From assembly GCA_002792115.1 (NCBI GenBank), contig PFNQ01000012.1, positions 304 through 41,490 on the forward strand: 41,187 bases of DNA, read 5' to 3'. The notes under the pieces are model-generated. The model was given only the letters and a program-made list of their open reading frames with translations. It was not told the origin of the DNA and did not search any database. This DNA comes from Candidatus Woesearchaeota archaeon CG_4_10_14_0_2_um_filter_33_13 (GTDB taxonomy: Archaea > Nanobdellota > Nanobdellia > Woesearchaeales > GW2011-AR9). The position numbers and the translations under genes were made by a program. Shown piece after piece: positions 1-8,481 of the stretch. Position 1 is the first letter of the stretch; each line of letters begins with the position of its first letter.

Positions 1-233
1 CTGAGTTAATTGATGAGGATAAGCGAGTTATTGCCGCCAATCAAGCTTTGCATCAAGAACAATCTGCCCACCTCGCTCAGTCCATGGCTACTGTTATGGA
101 AAAGAAAGTAGGTATGGATACCCGTTATATGAACACAGCAGTTAAGTTCGGTGAACAATTAGATAAACGAAATGCTCAAGCTGGTGCAGCATATCAAGAA
201 GCAATGAGAAAAACAGTTTATTCTTCCGTTTAA
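1..233 (+). CDS. C-terminal fragment of an unidentified protein (5' end outside window)
   Basis: Frame is open from the window edge (ELIDEDKRVIAANQALHQEQ...) to the stop at 233; no family recognised. Confidence 0.45.
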   Translation, partial: ELIDEDKRVIAANQALHQEQSAHLAQSMATVMEKKVGMDTRYMNTAVKFGEQLDKRNAQAGAAYQEAMRKTVYSSV

Positions 234-263
234 ATTCTTATCAATAATAAATGAAACAATCCA

Positions 264-863
264 TTAATTCAACTCAACAACCATTCCTTCCCAACCAGGA
301 TTGATAATTTTCGTTTTACCAACATCATCAATTATTCCAGCGGTTTCGTGGATATGGCCACAAATAACTAGTCTTGGTTTAATTCTTTCAATAAATTTAC
401 GATAATCTTTATTTCCAACATAACGTTTTTCTAACAGATCTATCTTTGTTCCATAAGGGGGACCATGAGTTACCAATACAGTTTTATCATCTTGATGTTT
501 ACTGTACCACTCCCGAGAAATTTTCCTAAACTCTGGATCTTCAGCAGCAAATCCGCCGCCGCCAAAACCCAAGAACACATAATTCTGAATTTTAATTTCT
601 TTATGATTAAAGTTTATACAATTTGGATAATCAGATAAAACCTCATCAAGCATCTTATCACTTTCATGATTGCCAGGAATAAAGTAAAATTTCTTACCAA
701 CTTCATTAAACTGACGAAGAATATATCTCAGGCCTCTTCCAAAAACAGTTAAATCGCCAGCACAAACAACAAACTCAATATCTTCTTGAGATGCTCTCTG
801 AACTAATTCTTTTAAGTATTTATTGTCCTCGTGCAAATCTACGAAAGTTAAGAATTTCATCAT
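264..863 (-). CDS. Calcineurin-like metallophosphoesterase
   Basis: Motifs CAGDLTVFG, PGNHES, VTHGPPYGT and CGHIHE fit the metallophosphoesterase superfamily. Confidence 0.9.
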   Translation of the reverse strand: MMKFLTFVDLHEDNKYLKELVQRASQEDIEFVVCAGDLTVFGRGLRYILRQFNEVGKKFYFIPGNHESDKMLDEVLSDYPNCINFNHKEIKIQNYVFLGFGGGGFAAEDPEFRKISREWYSKHQDDKTVLVTHGPPYGTKIDLLEKRYVGNKDYRKFIERIKPRLVICGHIHETAGIIDDVGKTKIINPGWEGMVVELN

Positions 864-889
864 AAAAAATAATTAATAAAAAAGAGAGT

Positions 890-1624
890 TTATTCTTCTT
901 TTTCTTCTGAATCAGAGTTCTCTTTTTCGGTCGTCTCTTCGTCAGTTGTCTCTTCGTCAAAAGATTCTTCTTGTTTTTCAACAGCTTTATTAACTTCTTT
1001 CTCGGTTCTGTCTTCAACAATAATCTCTTCTTCAGTTAAACTCTTATCTTTAAGATATAAAGATCTAACTGCCACTTCTTTGAGAGGAAAAATTTTCTTC
1101 AGTCTTCTTTTAGCTTCGTTAAGAACCTTTCTACTGACTAAATTAGAGATGAATGTTGAGAAATCAACTTTAGAAATCTCTTCTTCCAAAATCAGTTTTA
1201 ATTCTCTCTTTAAAGCGCTCTGCACAGAACGTTGAGCTCTGCATAAAGTAATCATCAAAGTCTTGACAATTACTTCCCTTCCGCCTTTAGTTTTGAAAGT
1301 AAAATAATCGTCTAATCTAGCAGTATTCTTACGTACTGCTCTTTTAACATAAGATGAAGACAACTCATACCCAACTATAATAGTTTTAAGGTTACTACCC
1401 TCAGCCTTATCTACTTGCAAAGCAATATAAACATTCTGATCTTTAATGTTGTAAGTCAAATCTTTAAGATTAACTTTAAGTCTTCTACCGATTGCACTAG
1501 AAGTACTTTGTAAATAACTTTCTCCAATTTCTTTATTACCAAAAATCTTTGGTGAGATTATCTTGTGCCAAGATTTCTTTTTAATCTTAACCTTAGCTGT
1601 TTTTTTAATATCCTTTTTTGCCAT
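890..1624 (-). CDS. rps3ae: 30S ribosomal protein eS1 (S3Ae), with acidic C-terminal tail
   Basis: N-terminal KKKSWHKIISPKIFGNKEIGES and GRRLKVNLKDL pattern typical of S3Ae. Confidence 0.93.
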   Translation of the reverse strand: MAKKDIKKTAKVKIKKKSWHKIISPKIFGNKEIGESYLQSTSSAIGRRLKVNLKDLTYNIKDQNVYIALQVDKAEGSNLKTIIVGYELSSSYVKRAVRKNTARLDDYFTFKTKGGREVIVKTLMITLCRAQRSVQSALKRELKLILEEEISKVDFSTFISNLVSRKVLNEAKRRLKKIFPLKEVAVRSLYLKDKSLTEEEIIVEDRTEKEVNKAVEKQEESFDEETTDEETTEKENSDSEEKEE

Positions 1625-1719
1625 TTTACTAAGCGAACCTCATAATGATTATATGCTAGATACCCGAATTGAACTTAAAATTGGAGATTTGTTTAAAAAG
1701 GTTTCCGTTTAAATTGGTT

Positions 1720-2676
1720 TTACTCTTCTAACAAAGCAGTATGTGGAATAAATTTACGTAACAAAGTATTGCCACAATCAATTACTTTATACCTTTGGAT
1801 TGGAAACTCTGTCCTTAAATCCTTGAGTACATCTTTTTTACAACCTATTTCTTGTTCAACCTCAATCAAAAGATCATAATCACCAATAAACCTGGTTAAA
1901 GCCACAATGTTAGGATGAATAAAGGCAAAATGAAGTAATTTTTTATCTTGGTCTAAAGGTAAATCGCTAGAACTAATCAAAATATGCTTCTTTTTTATGT
2001 TTAAAATCCCAATATCAAAATTTGCAGTATACCCTCGAATAACTTTACGCTCTTCTAAATTCTTTTTAATTTTGACAATTGTTTTTGGATTTAAACCTGT
2101 TTTTTTATGAATATCAATAACTCTCTGTTCAGAATTTTCCCAGAAAGCAGATAACACCTGACGATCCGTATTATTTAATTCTTCTAAGTCTCTATCTCCA
2201 AAAACCACTATCTCTGAATGCGGTTTCTTAAGTGCTAAGTATTTTCTGGGGTATATGTGTTTGGCAACAATCGGATAAACTTCCGCTAATTTTAAAGAAC
2301 TTTTAAACTGTTGTAAAAAATCCCTAACTTGTTTGTTGTAATAAGAAAGGTTTGGAACACTAAACATTACCGCTAAATCATACCCTTGCTCAAGCTCCTC
2401 AACCATTACTACAGAATCAATAGATTTTAATTCATTAATTATTTCTTTCTTCTTTGAAAAATTTAAGTAATTAAAATAGACGTACACCTGTAGATAACCA
2501 AATTTTGCCGAATCTAAGATTACAGAAGGGCTTAGAATCACTTTTTTATCATGTAAATTCTTGATCAGATAGCTAGCTGCCTGCTGACTAACTTTTAACT
2601 TTTTACCTAATTCCTTTGTGGAGATACGAGAGTTCTGGGTTAACTCATAGATCAAATTTTTAGTTTTAGTTGTCAT
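1720..2676 (-). CDS. Fused double Lrp/AsnC-family transcriptional regulator
   Basis: Two consecutive HTH + RAM-like halves (NSRISTKELGKKLKVSQQAASYLIKNL; DRQVLSAFWENSEQRVIDIHKKTGLNPKTIVKIKKNLEERKVIRGYTANFD). Confidence 0.82.
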   Translation of the reverse strand: MTTKTKNLIYELTQNSRISTKELGKKLKVSQQAASYLIKNLHDKKVILSPSVILDSAKFGYLQVYVYFNYLNFSKKKEIINELKSIDSVVMVEELEQGYDLAVMFSVPNLSYYNKQVRDFLQQFKSSLKLAEVYPIVAKHIYPRKYLALKKPHSEIVVFGDRDLEELNNTDRQVLSAFWENSEQRVIDIHKKTGLNPKTIVKIKKNLEERKVIRGYTANFDIGILNIKKKHILISSSDLPLDQDKKLLHFAFIHPNIVALTRFIGDYDLLIEVEQEIGCKKDVLKDLRTEFPIQRYKVIDCGNTLLRKFIPHTALLEE

Positions 2677-2756
2677 TTAGTTTGTGAATATCCACTTTGT
2701 TTATAAAAGCATGGATTTTATACAAAATACCGGATGGCTACTTTCTTATAATACCA

Positions 2757-2819
2757 CGCCTCGTGACTATCGAGGGCGAGCGTAGTCTTGACTTTAAAGA
2801 AGTAACATACTCAAGACTA
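2757..2819 (+). promoter_or_regulatory. Two inverted repeats between a TATA-like element and the start of the GCS2-type gene
   Basis: CGCCTCG (2757-2763)/CGAGGGCG (2771-2778, one bulge) and perfect 9-bp TAGTCTTGA (2783-2791)/TCAAGACTA (2811-2819); TATA-like TTTCTTATAATA about 2742-2752; ATG at 2828. Confidence 0.5.
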
Positions 2820-2827
2820 GATTTACA

Positions 2828-4051
2828 ATGAAATCAAAGATAGGATTAGAAATAGAATTAGAATTGATGAATTCTGATGGCAAGGTAGAAAACGTTGCTA
2901 CTAATGTACTAACAGACCCACGAAATGATGGTTCTTGGGTTGCAGAAACTAGATTTTGTCAAGTAGAAGTAAACTCTAGAGCATCTTCTTCAATCAGAGA
3001 TTTAGAAGCGGAAGTAATAAGGCAATTATTAATATTAGAAGAAGTCTGTGCAGATCATGGGGTTGTTCCAATTGCAGCTAGCGAATTCGGAGCGGGACAA
3101 GGAAGAAGTAATGTAGTAAAACCGCGAGAAGTGATCTATCAACGAGTATTAGGTTCAACCCTTGCTGAAGCCTTAAATTCTATTTCAGGAGTACACGCCC
3201 ATATAGATCAAATGGAAGTTAATAAAACAGGACAGTACAACCTCTTGCTCGCACTTGATCCCCTCTCATACGCAACAACCTCAACCTCACCAATATTGTT
3301 TGACGGAACTAATGGATTAAATTGTCATAGAGTTAATTTAGTGCGAAATGTTGTTTATAGAAATTTCCCATCACACGGAGAACTTCCAGAATATCTAACG
3401 GATGATGCACAAGAAATAATTAGACAAAGAAAAAGATTTGATGATTGGTTAAAGGTATCAGGACTAAGTGAAGAGGAATTCGCCAAACTATTTACGTTAG
3501 ACAATACGGGGTATTCTCCAATAAGAAGAAGAGATGGAATCGGGAAAAACGGCACATGGGAAGTTAGAACATTTGATAGTGCTCCTTTGGATATAATATT
3601 AGGAATAGTGGCTTTATACAAAGGGATCTATGACCATGCAGCAGAAACTGGATTTAATGTAGAAATAAGTAATAGACCAGGAGAATACCGGTTTGAAGAA
3701 GGAAGAATAATTTTACCTCATTTTTCAACTTTAAAAGATATGGAAAGGAAAGCAATAAGATTTGGAATGAAAGACCAACAAGTTGTTGACTATCTTAGAG
3801 CCATATTACCTTTTGCAGAAACTGGTCTCGAGGAAGGAGACAGAAAGTATTTAGACCCAGTCAAAGAGAGTTTAGTCACCACAGACAATCCTGCAGACAG
3901 AGTAATGCAATATTTAAGGAGCTTGGGCTTAGAAGGAGAAAAATTTACTCCTGAACAAACTGCCCTGGCTAATTTATTCCTCAGAAAAGAATATTTATCC
4001 GCAATCAGAAAATCTTCAGAAAATGGAACCACACAACGCCTGGTCGCTTGA
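2828..4051 (+). CDS. Glutamate-cysteine ligase-like protein (GCS2 family, YbdK/EgtA-like)
   Basis: GLEIELELM, GVHAHIDQM (GxHxHxx) and WEVRTFDSAP motifs of the GCS2 carboxylate-amine ligase fold. Confidence 0.78.
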   Translation: MKSKIGLEIELELMNSDGKVENVATNVLTDPRNDGSWVAETRFCQVEVNSRASSSIRDLEAEVIRQLLILEEVCADHGVVPIAASEFGAGQGRSNVVKPREVIYQRVLGSTLAEALNSISGVHAHIDQMEVNKTGQYNLLLALDPLSYATTSTSPILFDGTNGLNCHRVNLVRNVVYRNFPSHGELPEYLTDDAQEIIRQRKRFDDWLKVSGLSEEEFAKLFTLDNTGYSPIRRRDGIGKNGTWEVRTFDSAPLDIILGIVALYKGIYDHAAETGFNVEISNRPGEYRFEEGRIILPHFSTLKDMERKAIRFGMKDQQVVDYLRAILPFAETGLEEGDRKYLDPVKESLVTTDNPADRVMQYLRSLGLEGEKFTPEQTALANLFLRKEYLSAIRKSSENGTTQRLVA

Positions 4052-5042
4052 TTACCATCTTAGAACTGATTTTGACTTTTCAAAACTCTCTGGGTTAAAT
4101 GCGAGTATATTAGTTGCACAAGCACTATCGATGGGTATTAGCGTTGAAGTATTAGAAGAAAAGTTTCTGTCTTTAAGGAGAGGAGATAAAGAAGTGTTGT
4201 TTCGAGATGCTGACAATACCACCCTATCTTACCTTGCCGCAACAATTGTTAGGGATAAGAGATTAACAAGATTATTTTTAGAAAGAGGACAAGTTCCTGT
4301 ACCCAAAGGCAAGGCTTTTAGTCCACAAGACACTGAAGGGATTCAGAGGTTTGTTGCTGAGATTGGTAGTGTAGTCATAAAACCTGCAGACGGAGAGTGT
4401 GGGCAGAACGTCTATTGTGGGGTTACGAGCGACAACATAAATGGTGTTTTGAGTGATGTCCAGAGGCAAAAATCTCCCCAAATTGTTGAAGAGTTTGTGC
4501 AAGGACAGGAGTATAGAATTTTTGCGACTGTTCGCGGGGATATAAGCGTAATCTTAAGGCGCCCAGCGAGTGTTTTAGGTGACGATAAGAAAACGATTGC
4601 GGATTTAGTAGAGGAAAAGAACGAAGATCGTCAAGAAAAAGGGGAGTTCCCCATAACTAGCCCATATAGTAAAATAAAGATTGATGATGTTGTCAGGTTT
4701 AATCTAGCGAGTCAAGGATTTGGTGTTGATTATGTGCCAAAACATGGAGAAAGAACATATCTCAGATCAAACTCTAACTTAAGCACTGGCGGAGACTCCA
4801 TTGCTATTGAAATGGAAGAAATCGACTTACCAGTTAGGGATGTAGTTCAAAAAATATTTTTGGCAATTCCCGGGTTAAGTTATGCGGGGATAGACTTAAT
4901 AACCCCAGACATTAAACATAGTGGACCATTTTGGATAATAGAAATAAATGAAGATCCCGGGCTGAGAGGGATGGCCTTTCCGTATCAAGGAAAAGCATAT
5001 AATCCAGCTAAAGCACTTTTAGATCTGGCGTTTGAAGGATAA
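4023..5042 (+). CDS. ATP-grasp ligase similar to the C-terminal ligase of GshF / cyanophycin synthetase
   Basis: VVIKPADGECGQNV, IVEEFVQGQEYRIFATVRGDISVILRRPASVLGDDKKTIADLVEEKNEDR, GIDLITPD...IIEINEDPGLRGMAFP; overlaps the upstream gene by 29 bp. Confidence 0.82.
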   Translation: MEPHNAWSLDYHLRTDFDFSKLSGLNASILVAQALSMGISVEVLEEKFLSLRRGDKEVLFRDADNTTLSYLAATIVRDKRLTRLFLERGQVPVPKGKAFSPQDTEGIQRFVAEIGSVVIKPADGECGQNVYCGVTSDNINGVLSDVQRQKSPQIVEEFVQGQEYRIFATVRGDISVILRRPASVLGDDKKTIADLVEEKNEDRQEKGEFPITSPYSKIKIDDVVRFNLASQGFGVDYVPKHGERTYLRSNSNLSTGGDSIAIEMEEIDLPVRDVVQKIFLAIPGLSYAGIDLITPDIKHSGPFWIIEINEDPGLRGMAFPYQGKAYNPAKALLDLAFEG

Positions 5043-5047
5043 CCAAG

Positions 5048-5776
5048 ATGTGTAGGATGTTATTAGCGATAGGCGAGTTTAATATTTCTAAAATAATTGA
5101 TAGTTTTTTGTTGATGGCAAACGACCAGAATGAAACCCATGAACGACATTTAATTTTTGAGAAAGGCACATTCAAACACAAAGATGGGTGGGGTGCTGCT
5201 TATTTAGATGAAACAGAGAATTGGAGAATGATAAGGTCAATCTTGCCAATATTTGAAGATAAAAGAATAATTGAATTAAAAGATATTAAAACCAACTTAT
5301 TGATCTTACATGCCAGAAAAGCAAGTCAAGGAAAAATAGCTGTAGATAATTGCCACCCATTTAAGTTTAAAGAATGGGTTTTTTGTCATAATGGGGGGAT
5401 CAATGAAACAATAAAATTCAATGACGATTACAAACCTAAAGGGGATACAGACTCAGAAAGATTATTTTACTCTTTATTGACAGACATTAATAAAAATCCT
5501 CAGATAGATAAGACAGTAAGAACAAATATAGCCAAGTATAAAGAAAACCCAGAAGCTAATATTGTCTTAGCAAACAAGAATTACTCTTATGTATATCTAA
5601 ACAAAAACGATAAAATAAATTACTACCAAATGAAATTTCTAAAAGAAAAAAACCAGTTGATTATTTCTTCAGAAGTTCTCCTAGGAATAGGAATCAATTG
5701 GAAAAAACTAAAACAAGAAGACTTTGTAACAGTTGACAACAAAACGTTAGAGATTAATATTAATTCAAACGGATAA
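5048..5776 (+). CDS. Class II glutamine amidotransferase (EgtC/Dug3/YafJ-like)
   Basis: N-terminal MCRMLLAIGE with Cys2 as putative Ntn nucleophile; HKDGWGAAYLDE, LHARKAS, NCHPFKFKEWVFCHNGGI, GDTDSERLFYSLL. Confidence 0.87.
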   Translation: MCRMLLAIGEFNISKIIDSFLLMANDQNETHERHLIFEKGTFKHKDGWGAAYLDETENWRMIRSILPIFEDKRIIELKDIKTNLLILHARKASQGKIAVDNCHPFKFKEWVFCHNGGINETIKFNDDYKPKGDTDSERLFYSLLTDINKNPQIDKTVRTNIAKYKENPEANIVLANKNYSYVYLNKNDKINYYQMKFLKEKNQLIISSEVLLGIGINWKKLKQEDFVTVDNKTLEININSNG

Positions 5777-5785
5777 AGTTAAGGT

Positions 5786-6910
5786 CTATTCAACATCAAA
5801 CCCTTTAGCCACCAAAATTCTTCTAACAGAATCATCAATCTGTTCCTCAGGTATCTCTCCTTCTTCAACAGCGGTCTTAATCACTAAGACCATATGATAA
5901 ATCTCGTTTGGATCTTCATTAAAATTAAGAACCAGATCATTTCCCGCCTTAAACACATCAACATATAACTCATCTAAAGTAGGATAAAAGTTCTTCAATC
6001 CTAACATGTTGATTTCATCACTGATAACTAAACCAGAAAATTCTTTCTTTAAGGGCATAATTAAATTCGGAGAAACTACTGAAGGAATCCCACCAGAATC
6101 CACCACTCCCGTAGTTATAATATGACTTACCATTACAGAATCAACTTCATCCTTACCCAATAGATAAGTATATGGATAAATATCCTCTGAACTAATCTGG
6201 GCAGAAACAATGTTTTTATGTGGATCTTTAATAACCAAGGTTTTGCCAGGATAATGTTTAGCCGTGGCAATTATCCCTTTACTTTGTAATCCTAAGATAT
6301 ACGCTTCTGCTAACTCTGCGACTTCCTTTTCATCTCCTGTAAAACTACGACAACCCCAAATCTGATCATCTAAATCTACAACCGGAGCAAAATTAATATC
6401 AAATCCTAATTCATGTAATAGTTTTCCATCAATACTACCTTTTTCAAAAGCCTGACCAATACCATCAATATCTTTAACAGTAGTGGCATTAATAAAATTA
6501 GCAAATGGATTCAAACATCCCTCATAATCAACAGTTATGAAAAAGGGGATTTGTAACCCGGATTGAAGTTGAGATATTGTGTCACTATAAGATCCCTCAC
6601 TATCCATAGCAAAAAGATGTGCCCCACCAATCTGCATATCCTTAAATGCCTGCATATTATACAAACCACCATGAACAACTACCATTTGAGCAATCTTTTG
6701 TTCTAAGGTCATAGAATCAAGTTTAATGGTATTATCAATAATCTCTAATTGTGGTTGTTCTGGAATTAACCACCCGCTTGCTTTTGCAACATTTAGAGTG
6801 CCTAAAACCAATAGGACTATAATTAAAATTAAAAAAGTTCTTTCGTGAATGGTCCACTTTTTACTCTCTCTTCTCTTTTTTATCTTTTTACTCCTCATCT
6901 TACCACACAC
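5786..6910 (-). CDS. Glycoside hydrolase family 3 N-terminal domain protein (NagZ-like), membrane-anchored
   Basis: N-terminal TM segment; LDSMTLEQKIAQMVVV, FAPVVDLD, ATAKHYPGKTLVIKDPHKN, GLVISDEINMLGL. Confidence 0.82.
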   Translation of the reverse strand: MCGKMRSKKIKKRRESKKWTIHERTFLILIIVLLVLGTLNVAKASGWLIPEQPQLEIIDNTIKLDSMTLEQKIAQMVVVHGGLYNMQAFKDMQIGGAHLFAMDSEGSYSDTISQLQSGLQIPFFITVDYEGCLNPFANFINATTVKDIDGIGQAFEKGSIDGKLLHELGFDINFAPVVDLDDQIWGCRSFTGDEKEVAELAEAYILGLQSKGIIATAKHYPGKTLVIKDPHKNIVSAQISSEDIYPYTYLLGKDEVDSVMVSHIITTGVVDSGGIPSVVSPNLIMPLKKEFSGLVISDEINMLGLKNFYPTLDELYVDVFKAGNDLVLNFNEDPNEIYHMVLVIKTAVEEGEIPEEQIDDSVRRILVAKGFDVE

Positions 6911-7235
6911 TCAATTTATTACAATAGTTGTAAGCTTTGCTGTCTAGCCAATAACTTAGCTCACCAGTTTGACAACGCCATTGAACTGTCTTGTCCATGT
7001 AATAACCTTGTTCTTTAACACAAGTAAGTTGTTTTCTTGCTTCCAAACAACAAGAATCAATATCTGTCCAGGAATTATAATTATCTCTCCAATTAACTAC
7101 ACAAAGCATCTCTTCTTTATCAACAATACTCATCCCCGTGGTAGGAACTTTAACTTCAAACAACGTCAAAATTAAAATGATACAAATAATAAACAAAGAA
7201 ACGTTAGCAATAATTAAAACATTCTTATTAGTCAT
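6900..7235 (-). CDS. Small membrane-anchored cysteine-containing extracytoplasmic protein
   Basis: Internal ATG of the 207-aa ORF gives MTNKNVLIIANVSLFIICIILILTLFEVKV... then a six-Cys segment; 11-bp overlap with the downstream GH3 gene. Confidence 0.6.
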   Translation of the reverse strand: MTNKNVLIIANVSLFIICIILILTLFEVKVPTTGMSIVDKEEMLCVVNWRDNYNSWTDIDSCCLEARKQLTCVKEQGYYMDKTVQWRCQTGELSYWLDSKAYNYCNKLSVW

Positions 7236-7319
7236 AATAAATAAAATAAACAAAAATTTATATATAAAAGTATCCCTTAATACTACATAATATCTCTTAA
7301 ATTGTGAAGGTGAATAACT

Positions 7320-7556
7320 ATGGAAGTACAAATTTATACAACGCCAGTTTGTCCTTGGTGTAAAAAAGTTAAAGATTGGCTCAAGAAAAAGAAGGTTTCG
7401 TTCATTGAACATGACGTTTCTGAAAGCGATAAAGCTCGAGATGATATGATCGAGAAGTCCGGTCAGATGGCTGTACCGGTCATTGACATCGATGGAAAAA
7501 TTATTGTTGGTTTTAATGAACAAAAACTAGAAGACGCTTTGAAAAAGTCAAAATAA
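7320..7556 (+). CDS. Glutaredoxin-like protein
   Basis: YTTPVCPWCKKVKDWL (CPWC active site), AVPVIDIDGKIIVGF. Confidence 0.92.
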   Translation: MEVQIYTTPVCPWCKKVKDWLKKKKVSFIEHDVSESDKARDDMIEKSGQMAVPVIDIDGKIIVGFNEQKLEDALKKSK

Positions 7557-8474
7557 AGGCAACTGTTTGCCTTCTCTTTTTCTATAACAATACATAATAT
7601 AGTCCATTTTATTCTTAGGGGAGTGCTCACTGCCAAAAGTAAAACTCCCTCCAGGAAACGGTACTTCGGCAAGTAGATTAGTTGTTGTTTGAGCAGAGCC
7701 TAAAGATTGCCATGCCGCTTCTAGCCTAGTTCTACTCAATCTTACTTCCCAATATTCTTTAAGCTCAGTAGCAAATTCAGCGTATCTCGCAGGGTAGAAT
7801 TCCATGATGTCAAAAAGTATAACTCCCAACAAAGAACCGCCAACCGGATCACGGAAATCGCCGTTCTGCCAACGGTCAACAAATTTCTTTGCAGTTGATA
7901 ATCCCAAAAAGTAGTCCAATCGATAAGTAAACTCCAAAGCAGTAGCCATAAATAATTCTCCCCGTTCACTACAAAAAAAGTCATGCCAATATTGGGGATT
8001 ATTTCTTTGATCAGTTGTTGCATAAGCCGCCTTCATTACAGACCCCCTTACATTTTGCCAAGAAAGATTTCTATCTCGGTAAGAGTTAGACTCTAAAAGC
8101 CCCCAAATTGTTTCTCTGGCCCCAGGAAAATCATACTGACCACACAAACTCAATGTTCCACAAAGAGTTTTCATCTTTTGCTTTTCCTTCTCTTCTACAA
8201 AAGGAATTTCAGGGTAAAAATTTTTTAGAATACCAGTTAATCCTTCTCCCAAGCGAAGATGAACATCCTGGTTAAAATCTCGCGTTGATTCTAACAAGTC
8301 AGCTAAAGAGTCAACGACAACAAAATCTCTAACAGCGTGTAACTGACGTTCTACTCTCCTTGCTGAAGAAAAAATGGTTGGCCCATTTTCTTTTTTTAGG
8401 GCACTATACAAGTAGTCATATAATTTTTTGGTGCTCCAACCTAGAATTTGATCAAATGGTTTCTGTTTTCTCAT
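7548..8474 (-). CDS. Hypothetical protein
   Basis: 308-aa ORF with normal composition and no recognised domain; converges with the glutaredoxin-like gene. Confidence 0.65.
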   Translation of the reverse strand: MRKQKPFDQILGWSTKKLYDYLYSALKKENGPTIFSSARRVERQLHAVRDFVVVDSLADLLESTRDFNQDVHLRLGEGLTGILKNFYPEIPFVEEKEKQKMKTLCGTLSLCGQYDFPGARETIWGLLESNSYRDRNLSWQNVRGSVMKAAYATTDQRNNPQYWHDFFCSERGELFMATALEFTYRLDYFLGLSTAKKFVDRWQNGDFRDPVGGSLLGVILFDIMEFYPARYAEFATELKEYWEVRLSRTRLEAAWQSLGSAQTTTNLLAEVPFPGGSFTFGSEHSPKNKMDYIMYCYRKREGKQLPLF

Positions 8475-8481
8475 AAAAAAA

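Noticed and set aside
820-1020. Lys-rich 66-aa minus-strand ORF
   Set aside because: Out-of-frame reading of the charged tail of eS1 and the spacer.
1625-1719. Looked for a tRNA in this and other intergenic gaps
   Set aside because: No T-loop GGTTCRAATCC-like sequence with a matching acceptor stem was found by eye; a tRNAscan run would be decisive.
7236-7523. N-terminal extension of the 207-aa ORF at 6900-7523
   Set aside because: It overlaps the well-supported glutaredoxin gene antisense; the internal ATG at 7233-7235 gives a sensible TM start.
7742-8023. 93-aa minus-strand ORF
   Set aside because: Alternative-frame shadow inside the better-supported 308-aa ORF.
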